Source: Anisus vortex (lineage: Eukaryota > Mollusca > Gastropoda > Planorbidae). Taken from it: a DNA stretch of 64,000 bases. The position numbers and the translations under genes were made by a program. Positions 53,601 to 63,991 of the stretch are shown here, piece by piece. The notes under the pieces are model-generated. The model did no database searches. It saw only the letters and a program-made list of their open reading frames with translations, and was not told the origin of the DNA. The stretch covers positions 33,175,299 through 33,239,298 of the forward strand of contig OX421498.1 of NCBI GenBank assembly GCA_949126835.1. Reading direction: 5' to 3'. Each line of letters starts with the position of its first letter. Position 1 is the first letter of the stretch.

Positions 53601-54624
53601 TTCCTATATTCTTACAGTTACAGATTTTTAGTTAGGCCTAGGTATTTTTATGGGAAACTATCATCTATCAAACTAATCAACTATCACTAGCCTCACTAGG
53701 GCCAACTAGGCCTAGTCCCTAGGCTTTCTGACTATTCATATTGTCACTATTGAGATTGACTAGATCTATCTGATTTGATTTAATTTAGAAATTAAAATTA
53801 TTTGCTAAGTGCTAAGTTAACTTTTCAGTAATAATACTAAAATCTATTATTATAAAAATAATAAAAAATATTTTATAGCCTAATAAAAGATAGGCTTAGT
53901 TTATTAATAACTTTTATTTAATCAAAAATATAATATAGGCCTAGCTAGGCCTTACACTTTACACTATATACTACATAGGCCTACACTTTTATACTAATTA
54001 TAGTGACTATACTATAGTAGTATAGTCTATAGCCTAACTTATAACTAACTATACTATAGTCTATACTATACTAGTCACTAGTCTGAAGTAGTCTATAGGC
54101 CAATTAGCCTATCCAATAGGCCCTACTAAAACTACTTCTATGACTAGAGTCACTAGACTGTCTAGATCTATAACTAGTCTAGTCTAGGCCGTCTAGTCTA
54201 GGCCTAGGCTAATTTTTAGAAATAATTTTATGCTGGTAAGTTTTCCTCCTTAATAAATAATTTTTATAATAACAACTAAAACGGTTGCTTAATTTCAAGT
54301 TTACCAGTAAGTAAAATAACCTTTTTTCTTCTTCATTAAATTACTTATTTTTGCCTGTTTTTATTTTTTAATATTTATTGTTTGATTTGTGAGTGTGATT
54401 TTGTTGCAACGCCGGTCAAATGATTCAAATCAAAATCAAATTAATTTTTTTAACGAACGTTTAGGACACACTGGTAGGCAAATACATATTTATAGGACAC
54501 AATAGATATCATCATAGTTTGTGCTTTTTAAGTCTAACGTTAGATATTTGAGGTGTTGTTATGATCGTTTTGAAATTGTCAATTATGATATTATCTTACT
54601 TGCTATTGAATCTTCGGACGCCAT
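44669..54624 (-). CDS. LIN9: LIN9, MuvB/DREAM complex subunit
   Basis: Seventeen exons (minus order): 54624-54600, 52803-52771, 52485-52451, 52138-52034, 51278-51103, 50869-50744, 49908-49751, 49241-49108, 48984-48850, 48660-48628, 48455-48348, 48094-48014, 47792-47667, 47554-47456, 47165-47079, 46635-46541 and 44774-44669. All are GT-AG and in frame, giving 553 residues (human about 542-558). Exons 2-4 give the conserved N-terminus (SAQALVSLKEG). Exons 5-7 hold the DIRP domain (RNLLKLPKAHKWVCYEWFYS, KIRRLMGKPRR). Exon 8 holds the Tudor-like LIN9 segment (DNSYRVTFDRPGLGTHSIPD). Exons 11-17 hold the C-terminal helical region, ending IQSGLSQMGNLHAFA. LIN9 is a nuclear core subunit of MuvB, which acts with LIN52, LIN37, LIN54 and RBBP4 in repressing (DREAM) or activating (MYB/FOXM1) cell-cycle genes. 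The first exon encodes only MASEDSIA. Intron 1 is rich in TAGGCCTA. Confidence 0.97.
45673..46319. mobile_element. Possible piggyBac-like MITE
   Basis: TTAA at both borders (45669-45672 and 46320-46323) flanks an element starting CCCTTCCTG and ending CTGTGTGGG, as expected for piggyBac (TTAA duplication, CCC...GGG ends). The inverted repeat beyond the CCC is weak. Inside is an imperfect direct duplication (GGCCATTAGAAYCGCACTTT at about 45979 and 46053). It lies in LIN9 intron 16. Confidence 0.5.
49967..50667 (+). repeat. 19-bp minisatellite, about 37 copies
   Basis: The unit is TTTAAATGTCATTGCATTG. About 37 almost identical copies occupy LIN9 intron 6, between exon 7 (ending 49908) and exon 6 (50744). 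A variant unit with GTCTTTGC appears as three consecutive copies near 50140-50185 and again as three near 50410-50455. Confidence 0.95.
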
Positions 54625-54778
54625 TTTGACGCGCCTCTATTTGAAAAGAACTGATCACGTGATTTGTTAAGACCTCTTCAATCTATGAAATAGCCAAAAA
54701 GTTTTATGCTACTACTTACTACTTGACTACTTCTGTTTAAGAAAACGATAAATCCGAAAAACGATAAATATTTAGAAT

Positions 54779-54943
54779 CAGTGGCGTTGCTAGGGGAGGA
54801 ACCCCCGGGCCCTTACTTGAAGGAAGCCCCCAAAGGAGTGTCCGAATTGTTTTTTCTCATGTCATAATGTCGAATGTCAAAATACAGGGGCCCCTAAAGT
54901 GGCCAAGCCCCCCCGGGCCCCCAAATCCCTTGCAACGGCACTG
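54779..54943. mobile_element. 165-bp hAT-like MITE upstream of LIN9
   Basis: The ends CAGTGGCGTTGCTAGGGG and, inward from the right, CAGTGCCGTTGCAAGGG are flanked by a perfect 8-bp duplication TTTAGAAT (54771-54778 and 54944-54951). The interior is rich in CCCCC/GGGG blocks. It begins 154 bp upstream of the LIN9 start codon. Confidence 0.9.
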
Positions 54944-55293
54944 TTTAGAATCTTAATCTCTGTATGCCAAGGGTGCGCAAACTTTTAAGACCACTCCCAG
55001 TTCTTTTCAAAATTATAGAAACATAAACTCTATGCATTCCTAAAGCAAATGTTAGTGTTTTAGGAAATGATTTAAAAATATCGATCTGAATAAATTAAGA
55101 CAGATATAGGCTATAGGCCTAGGCCTTTCTATAAAAATAGAAATACGAACATACACAGTCTAAGTCTAACACTAACACATCGGCATCGGTTGTTGGTGAG
55201 GGATTTGGGATACATTTAGAAAATTGTATCTAATAGAAAATTGTATCTAATATAATATAGACACAAAAAGAAGTACTACTAATTATATCTACT

Positions 55294-56627
55294 CTAAGAA
55301 AGGCAACCTTCAACAATGCCAGAACTACCGCACCATCAGCCTAATAAGCCACCCAAGCAAGGTCATGCTCAAAATAATTCTAAGCCGACTCAGACCTTAT
55401 GCTGAAAGAATCATTGCGGAAGAACAGGCAGGCTTCAGGCAGGGACGTAGTACCACAGAGCAGATCTTTAATCTGCGAATACTCTGTGAGAGGCACGCGC
55501 AACACCAACAACACTTGTACCATATATTTGTTGATTTTAAAAAAGCATTCGACAGGGTCTGGCACGCAGCCCTATGGGCAACCATGAAACATTACAATAT
55601 TAATGACAACCTGACAAGGCTGATACGTAGCCTCTATGACAGGGCCACCAGTGCAGTCTTCTTCAGCAACAACATTGGAGAATGGTTCAGGACGACCGTT
55701 GGAGTACGACAAGGATGCTTGCTTTCGCCAACACTGTTCAACATCTTCCTGGAGAGAATCATGTCAGATGCACTAGAGGATCATGAAGGGACAATCAGCA
55801 TAAATGGCAGAAGGATCACCAATCTTCGATTCGCAGATGATATAGATGGACTCGCCGGGAGTGAGGAAGAATTAGCCAATCTAGTGGAGCGACTAGACAA
55901 AACTTCCACATCCTATGGCATGCAAATCAGTGCCGAAAAGACTAAATTAATGACTAGTAACACCAGCGGCATAACCACGAAGATCGAGATTGGTGGGCAG
56001 AGTTTGGAAACAGTTAGCAGCTTTAAGTACCTAGGAGCTATTGTATCCGAAGAGGGCTCCAAACCAGAAATAATGTCCAGGATTGCCCAGACAACAGCAT
56101 CACTAAAGAGGCTCAAGACAATATGGAAAGACAAGAACCTAGCCCTCAGCACCAAAATCAGGTTGATGCGCTCACTGGTCCTCTCCATTTTCTTGTATGC
56201 TTGCGAGTCATGGACACTGACAGCGGAGCTGGAGAATAGGATAAACGCCATGGAGATGAGATGCTTCAGGACCCTGCTCGGTATCTGTTACAGGGACCAT
56301 ATCACCAACGAACAGATAAGAAAAAGAATACAACAGGAAATTGGAGAGTATGAAGACCTGCTGGCCACAGCCAAGAAAAGAAAACTGGAATGGTATGGCC
56401 ACGTCACCAGAACCAACGGGCTTGCAAAGACCATCCTGCAGGGTACCACCAGAGGAGGCAGAAAGAGAGGAAGACCAAAGAAACGTTGGGAAGATAATAT
56501 CAAGGAATGGACAGGTACAAAACTGTGCGAGGCAATGAGAACGGCTGAGAGACGGGAGGAGTGGAGGAGGCTGGTTTACATGTCATCTGTGGCGCCCCAA
56601 CGGTCTAACAGACTACGGGATATGTAG
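55294..56627 (+). CDS. LINE reverse transcriptase, 5'-truncated copy
   Basis: The open frame runs from about 55294 (KKGNLQQCQNYRTISLISHP) through the internal ATG at 55365 to a stop at 56627. From 55365 it is 420 residues. It has non-LTR reverse-transcriptase motifs: EEQAGFRQGRSTTEQIFNLR, FVDFKKAFDRVW (motif A, D57), GVRQGCLLSPTLFNIFLERI (motif B) and F156-A-D-D (motif C). The tail has LEWYGHVTR and KRGRPKKRWEDNIKEW. The endonuclease and the N-terminal half of the ORF are missing, as in a typical 5' truncation by target-primed reverse transcription. The reading frame is intact to the stop, so the copy is young. The clade is not certain from motifs alone. It lies about 0.7 kb upstream of LIN9 on the opposite strand. 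Confidence 0.88.
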
Positions 56628-58776
56628 GATGTAGGTAGGAATATTAGTCTTAATTTGGCATGGGCGTAAGAAAACATTAGGCCTATATAAAATCCTTACT
56701 TATTTTTTAACAACAAAAAATACTCATCATTTGACTGACATTTGACCATCCAATGTGATCCACGTTTAGATATTTTTACAAGCAATGTCTGGCAATTCTG
56801 ATTATAAAAATGTGCACGATTATAAAAATGGACATGAGAAGTAAAGTACCATTCGGACCAAACTGATCATAAAGGGCCGGTGAAGCAGCGTTCGCCAGTT
56901 TCATCTTCAAATCTGCGAAACACGCATCTGGCTCGATCTTGATTATGCTTTAGTCAGGAGCAGAATAAGGAACAAAGGAGTTCTTGTACCTTTCAGTTCG
57001 GGCTCTGATTGACATGAGTCGGCCACTAGCTGTTGATTTTACGTACGTAGTTGTTGTGAAGTTGATGCATTCTATCTTTGAGTATTTTCTCCACTTTGCA
57101 GAGGCATCGTTGTTGAAATAGTTTATCTAGGAAAGTCATTTGTGTGACTTTTGACGCTCTTTTTATAAGACTAATTAAGGCCTAGGCCTACTTTAATAAC
57201 AGCTTACTTCAAGTATTCACTCCTTGCGCTGACCCCACCCTTTCGTCCTGTCCTTTGTCATATTGTCCGGAAAAGTATCATCAGTTTTCTACTTTGTTTT
57301 AATGCATCAAGATTATTCATATTAAAGTCATCTATATTTTATAGGCCTATATACTATTTGTTAATTATTGTGAAAAAAAAAACATTAGCATTTTTCCACT
57401 AGTCTATTTATCACTGTAGACATTTAGTCCCGTCTAGGACCGGTCATTAAGGTAATTTAATAATATTTTATTTAATATTTAATATATGTTTTTATTATAT
57501 TGATGGAAATTAACATCGTAGTACATAAACGTATCCTGGTGTATAGCTAAGCTACACAACAAAGAACAATTCCGGGATCTCGTTTCTTTACAAAAAAATT
57601 ATCTCCCCTGACTTCGTCATATTTTTATTTTTTGTTGGGCTAAAGCACGTAACACCCTCAAACGTAAGTCAGTAGACTACTGGTCTACTTTTTAAAACAA
57701 CTTTGTGAAGTAGACATTCCGATGTTAAAGTGCACTGAGAATACAGCTGGTCTTACAATATCGCGATGTAAGATTTGACTATTTCCAAACTGTAAAGGTA
57801 GGTGTGAATGTTGTGGAGTATAATTGTTGACGTTGTAATTTGATTTCAATTTGCATGTCTGTCAAGTTTAGAAGCCCGTGATGTGTTTATTTAAAGAGAT
57901 GCCCTTGTAGGCCTAAGGGCTATTATAGTGGCTTTATAATCACGTTGTATTCAGCCCAATATATTGGTACAATATTGGCCAAAAATTATAAGCTTACCTA
58001 TAGTTTACTCTTGTCCAAGTGTTGGATTAATATTAGACTCAATAGAGTTTGCTGTTGAGGAAGTGAATAATTAATAATGGTTATCTTTTAGATATAATTA
58101 CTTAAAAACCTTTTTAGGCCTCTAAATATGTATTACATACATACTTTTTTCTCCAGCTATTACTACTTATGTATAATTGTGGAGTTTTTATTACATAAAC
58201 AAAAAGACTAGACAGCTATAAAATGTGACGGGCAGATAGGTTAGATATGTATTTAGAGATAAATATGCCTATATTATATAGGTAGTTTAAGTGTAGATAT
58301 AAAGCAGATAGATAAACAGACAGATAGATAGACAAATAGATGGATAAACGATTGTGAGACAGACAGATGGATAGTACAGGGAGAGAGAGAGAGAATTGAA
58401 TCAAGACTCATTATCTTCATATAGTTCAAGGTGCGATGTTCCTAAAAAGCTTTTCTTTGCTTCAATTTAGTTTATATTTTGCTTTATAAAGCACATAATG
58501 GTAATGGTACTCGCCCCCTAGTTTCTATATATATTTTAACGCTTATATTTATTTTTTGTTTCCTGACCTGGTCTTTTAAAATACTTAAAATCTTGACCCA
58601 CCAAAATTTATTTTGACTATACAAGCCTAAAGTTGACATGCATTTTAACACAATTTTTGACAGACGTCAAATTCGTTCTGTATTAATCATTACACAAAAT
58701 TATGTACGCATTTAGAGCACCAAGAGAGGGGGTGGGGTATATAACGGAACGAACCACTTAAAGCCATTTTCTATTA
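56628..58776. other. No gene visible
   Basis: AT-rich sequence with scattered AGGCCTA motifs, GATA/GACA-type low complexity at about 58305-58395 and a short (GA)n near 58382. A possible noncoding first exon ending at a donor-like AAAG|GTAGGTG near 57797 was noticed but cannot be supported. Confidence 0.5.
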
Positions 58777-58961
58777 CAGTGGTCGGCAACCCATGCCAAA
58801 CGTGGCACGCAGAGCAATTTTCAATGGCACGCGGAAGCAATTAAGGTTTCCTTTACAAGAAATAGGTTGCTAGAGCAGGATATGACTTTTAGATTGTTGC
58901 CACGATGAATGAGAAGCTCTATTTTGGCACACTGTTATCAAAAGGTTGCCGACCCCGCCTG
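58777..58961. mobile_element. 185-bp hAT-like MITE, short relative of 31823-33074
   Basis: The ends CAGTGGTCGGCAACCC and, inward from the right, CAGGCGGGGTCGGCAACC are flanked by a perfect 8-bp duplication TTCTATTA (58769-58776 and 58962-58969). GTGGCACGCAGAGCAATTTT and TTTTGGCACACTGTTATCA match the subterminal parts of the 1.25-kb element in ABCB8 intron 3. Confidence 0.9.
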
Positions 58962-59342
58962 TTCTATTATATAGGGTTGCCACCCGTTCCGATATATCGG
59001 GACCGTCACCGTTATGGACCTTCTTGTCCCGACATCCCGACAAGACCCAATTTCGTCCCGATTTTGCAAAATACTGTTACGAGTATTGGTTCAAGTACTG
59101 AAGTAACGCCATCCGTTAGCGCAACATGTAGGCTAAAGGCAGCCTCGGTTAGTTTTATTTATGTCAACAAGTTTATGTGGACAAGGTCACAGATGGCGTG
59201 TTCTGTATCGACAATGCAAGCACCTGCCAAGAGCTAAAATTATGCGGGTATGTGTTTTCTATCCCTCCCCCCACACACACACACAAACACAACGCCCCTG
59301 TGGAGAGAGTATTTTCGCTGATGTCGGCCCAGTGACTACTCG

Positions 59343-60526
59343 CTGGGCCGGATTTAGATGAAAAGAGGCCCTAGGCTATTTCACTTATGAGGCCCTTTCG
59401 TCTCCGATTTTGAAGTTTGTAAATTACATGAGGCATAATTAAATACATCAAAACTGTGATATATATCAATATGTTAAATAAAACGTGTTGTAGTTGTACT
59501 CGGTACTAACATTTATAAAAAATATGGCACGAATAATAAATTTAAAAAAAAGTCGAGAACACTTATTTGGACATTTATTATCAACATCATATATAGTAGG
59601 CCTACTTGTAACAATAACTAATCAAACATAACACAGAACATTTACAAAGAAACAAAATTCAAGTAATGAAAATCTTTGACTACGAAAATAAAATGCGCAA
59701 TAAAAATTATCATATTTTCTATCACATTAAATTGAATATATTCAATACATTGAAGATTAAACTAAATTGAATTCAGATAAATTTATTTCATAATAATTCG
59801 CAGTTAAAGTATTATTTTGAATTTAAAGTCGTTAACTAAACCAAAAATGGAACTTTATTCAAACAAAATCCAGATCACAAAAAAAGAAAATATCAACTTG
59901 TAGGCCTATATCATATTAAATTGTATGTTAATAGTTATTTTATTTAAGAACTGATTCAATCCAAGTATACATTTAAAACGAAATGGTACATTAGAAGAAT
60001 TTCTTTTTAAACTTTTTCACACAGAATTCTTCTATAATTTCATCAAAATCTATTTGTCTGAAGGTCTCATTTTCGATGTACAAAATAGCCTACTCAATGC
60101 AGACAACCACGTCTGGGTCATTGTGCTTCTTAATTGAGTTTTTATATTTTTAAGTCTTGAAAATGACCTTTCTCCAGTACAATTAGTGACTATTAAACTG
60201 AGAAACAGCCGTAAGATTGATTACACATTGGAGAAGGCCACTTGAATATTTTCTTTGAATTTGAATATTATTTGATACAAGTATGCGACAAAGTGTCTGA
60301 TAAATATTTAGATACTTTAGAATGAGGTTTCAAATATGATTTCAGATCTTTCAGAACTTTATTGAACTTTATTTCTCCTTATTTTCGGTCCAGTATTTTA
60401 GTGTTCATTGTTTTTAGAATAGTGTAATTTTAATTTTGCTAATAATTTGAATGTAGGCCTCTCTTGATCTTGAGCCCCTCTTTTAATCTTGAGGCCCTAG
60501 CCTGAAGCCTTGAAAATCCGGCCCTG
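59343..60526 (-). mobile_element. hAT transposon with transposase remnant
   Basis: The ends CTGGGCCGGATTTAGATG and, inward from the right, CAGGGCCGGATTTTCAAG are flanked by a perfect 8-bp duplication ACTACTCG (59335-59342 and 60527-60534). Both subterminal parts carry GAGGCCCTAG blocks. The element is 1184 bp, too short for a whole hAT transposase, but it keeps a C-terminal remnant on the minus strand. Confidence 0.92.
60003..60184 (-). pseudogene. hAT transposase C-terminal dimerisation remnant
   Basis: The minus strand reads ERSFSRLKNIKTQLRSTMTQ and, after a frame change near 60095, RQIDFDEIIEEFCVKKFKKK. These are the typical hAT C-terminal dimerisation motifs of the TTF-finger/ZMYM-like group. 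The catalytic part is absent. Confidence 0.75.
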
Positions 60527-60974
60527 ACTACTCGAGGTCTGTTTAAAAAAAATTGTGTCCAAAGTTCAAATCGACAAAGCCTGTCGGCTCTGGGTTAGCC
60601 TATAGTTAGCGATGATAATCAAATATTCTGACATTGTTTTTCTTCTTCTTGCGACAATCGTTTGCCTCCAGTTTAAATATAAAATCATGCATCCTTCACC
60701 ACAATAACATCCGGGTAACACTATTCCGACCTAGATATGTAGGTTACCACCTAATCCCCTTACCTTTCGCTGTCTAGTGGGTCTAAATTCCCCCCCCCCC
60801 CCCCTCCTCCCCTTTCGACTAAGTGACAGTAGAAGCACTCCGTAAACACGGAAATGTTTCAGTGAAATGAAAGTAACGTGACTAGGCTATATTAATAAGC
60901 ATTTCATTAAAGCCTGGTCGGGAAAAAACGTAACTTGTATAGTGGAACCATAGGCCTAATAATAGTTTGTATTA

Positions 60975-61455
60975 AAAGTTAATGCATAGACTATAATAGC
61001 CTATACATGGACCGCTTGCTTTAATATTTCTGCTTTATGATGACTTGAAACACTGATTTTCGGAATTCCCGATTCTAAACAAAGTAATTGCTATACAAGA
61101 AATAAAGTTATTGATATACAAGTTCCGTTTTATTAAATCGCTATGATTTTCTCAATGAAAAATTAAAATCGAAAGTTGTACAGAGTGGAAACATTTATAG
61201 ATCAGTGTTGTTTGCGCACGGAAAAAGAACATAAGCTCTAAAAATAGGGCAGGCGGTCCATCTTATTATAGTCAATGATAATAGGATTAATAGGCCTACA
61301 AGTAAGCTTATTCATTTAAAGTCGAAAAAAATGCGATTTAATAAAACGGAACTTGTATGACAATTACTTTATTTAGAATTGGGAATTGCAAAAAAAGAAG
61401 ATAATAGCATAAAAAACCAAAGCAAGCGGTCCATGTATATTATAGTCTATGGTTA
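60975..61455. repeat. Foldback structure: imperfect inverted repeats of about 140-165 bp
   Basis: The left arm (about 60975-61140: ATAGACTATAATAGCC, ACATGGACCGCTTGCTTT, CAAGTTCCGTTTTATTAAAT) recurs inverted at about 61320-61455. A further partial inverted copy (GGCGGTCCATCTTATTATAG) lies at about 61250 in the spacer. No reading frame is seen. Confidence 0.75.
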
Positions 61456-61861
61456 ATGCATGGAAGAATATGCCTTTGAGTGAAATGAAAATTTAAACCT
61501 TTTTTTTTAGTGACGTCGCGAAAAACTTCACTTGTTAGTGACGTCGTCAACACATTATTCAAAACATTACAAATATTTCACTGTTCAGCCTTTTGCTATA
61601 GGCTACGAACTGTTTGATCGGAACTTTGTATGGCTGACTCTTTAATCGGACCCTACCATGTAGGCCTACTTAATACTTACTTGACATTCCTAGCTTCAGA
61701 TTGAGCTTAAGTAAATCTTTCTAAGGAATATTTGTTGATGTTTCTTTTTACTCGGCGGGATGCTTTAAAAGAGAACAAGCAGCTTCCTTTAATTTCGAAT
61801 ACCGGTACCGGTACTTGATTTGGGCACCATGCAATATAAAAATTCATAAAGTAGGCCTCTA

Positions 61862-63300
61862 CCCTTTAGTAAATTTTAGTTATGTTTACTGTTAACTTCT
61901 TTGAAAATGTAGATCAGAAACGACCCACTACCTATATAATAGACTAAAAAACGTGAACCTACCTACCAACGCAATTTCCTACCTGCCTGTTTACCCACCT
62001 CTTACCTACATGCCATCATACTTGCCTGCCTTCATACTTGCCTGCCTTCATACTTGCCTGAAATCATACTTGCCTGCCTTCATACTTGCCTGCTTTCATA
62101 CTTGCCTGCTTGTCTATTTGCCTGCCTGGTTGACTACTGTCTGTCATCCCACCTACTTCCTTCTTGCATCCCGCCTATCACTTGTCTATCTATCATCTAT
62201 CTTTTTGTCTGTCTGTCTATTTATCTATCTAAATATATTTTTATCTATAGAGCCATAGGGAATATATTATTTTAAAAAAAAAGCAGATTTACAGAAATAG
62301 ATTTGGCAAGGACGTCACTTCTCTAAGCAAACAACATCGAAGCCAATGGTTGAATGTAGCCTACTTTGATAATATTATTATTTTTCTTTACTAAGCACTC
62401 AATATTGCTTATGTAAATATGGCCGAGTGGATGGGGGAGGGGGGGGGGGCTGAACTTTTGCGTGAAAAACCTCCACCAAATAAATTTTTCGCGAAATTAT
62501 GTACAGATTTTTAAAAAATCGTTTTTTTTTTTCAAAAATTTCAGGAGGGGTGGGGAGTTAGCCCCTTCCTAGCCTTTAGTAAATTTTAGTTATGTTTACT
62601 GTTAACTTCTTTGAAAATGTAGATCAGAGACGACCCACTACCTATATAATAGACTAAAAAACGTGAACCTACCTACCAACGCAATTTCCTACCTGCCTGT
62701 TTACCCACCTCTTACCTACATGCCATCATACTTGCCTGCCTTCATACTTGCCTGCCTTCATACTTGCCTGCCATCATACTTGCCTGCCTTCATACTTGCC
62801 TGCCATCATACTTGCCTGCCTTCATACTTGCCTGCTTTCATACTTGCCTGCTTGTCTATTTGCCTGCCTGGTTGACTACTGTCTGTCATCCCACCTACTT
62901 CCTTCTTGCATCCCGCCTATCACTTGTCTATCTATCATCTATCTTTTTGTCTGTCTGTCTATTTATCTATCTAAATATATTTTTATCTATAGAGCCATAG
63001 GGAATATATTATTTTAAAAAAAAAAGCAGATTTACAGAAATAGATTTGGCAAGGACGTCACTTCTCTAAGCAAACAACATCGAAGCCAATGGTTGAATGT
63101 AGCCTACTTTGATAATATTATTATTTTTCTTTACTAAGCACTCAATATTGCTTATGTAAATATGGCCGAGTGGATGGGGGAGGGGGGGGGGGCTGAACTT
63201 TTGCGTGAAAAACCTTCACCAAATAAAATTTTCGCGAAATTATGTACAGATTTTTAACAAATCGTTTTTTTTTCTTCAAAAATTTCAGGAGGGTTGGGGA
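61862..63300 (+). repeat. 710-bp tandem duplication, two copies
   Basis: Copy 1 starts at 61862 and copy 2 at 62572, both with CCTTTAGTAAATTTTAGTTA. The copies match through a CATACTTGCCTGCCTT short-tandem stretch, a CTATCTAT run, the GAGTGGATGGGGGAGG block and GGAGTTAGCCCC. They differ by single bases and by the number of 16-bp CATACTTGCCTGCCTT units (more in copy 2). The repeated open frames here are low-complexity and are not genes. Confidence 0.92.
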
Positions 63301-63439
63301 GTTAGCCCCTTTCTAGCTCCCCGCCCCCCCCCCCCCCCACACACATTTTCCCTGCTCACATGCATGCGCTTCGGCATCCCTCCCACTGTCCCCCTGTGAT
63401 TTTCTTTTTTGCTGTATAAGAATTTAAAAGGATATTAAC

Positions 63440-63505
63440 TTATCTTATCTTATACATTACAGACGCTCCTTCTATAAAGAAGATTATTGCGTCCTACGCT
63501 CATCC
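63440..63505 (-). repeat. SINE family II tail A
   Basis: On the minus strand: GTAGGACGCAATAATCTTC, TTTATAGAAGGAGCGTCTG, TAATGTATAAGATAAGATAA. It ends in an ATAAG repeat, the 3' end of the tail-A form of family II. Confidence 0.7.
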
Positions 63506-63929
63506 GTGGTCCGAGTCTAGTCTTGCATTTTTATTAATGTTTTAAATGATGTAAGGTTATTGGTTTTCCTGGTTTCTTCAGGCAACCCATTCCATGCCCT
63601 ATTGCCACTCGGTTTATAACTGGTTTATATTTATACCACAGCCTACAACATTTTTTCTTCTCTATGCCTATCTGCTGTCCATCCAGTTTTTATGTTGGTA
63701 TAGCCTATTTATTATTATGTTACATGAGCTACATCTAGGTTTTGCTTCTCATAAGTTGTCCATCAAGTTGTTTTTTTTTAAGTTTTGTTTTAGATTTGAA
63801 GATTCGCCCACTATGCATAATGTAATCTTCTCTTTTTCGTTTATTTTTTTCCTTTTGTGATTTTTAATGGTTGGTTTTTATTTCTATCTAATATACATAA
63901 TATGAAAACATATTATATGCATACAGACA

Positions 63930-63931
<2 letters not shown>

Positions 63932-63991
<60 letters not shown>

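Noticed and set aside
57600..57800. Possible noncoding first exon with donor AAAG|GTAGGTG
   Set aside because: No open frame, no downstream exon in the window and no protein match; donor-like strings are expected by chance.
61953..63017. Repetitive Leu/Cys/Tyr-rich frames (SYLPAFILACLHTCL-like)
   Set aside because: Translations of CATACTTGCCTGCC and CTAT short repeats inside a tandem duplication; low complexity, no homology visible.
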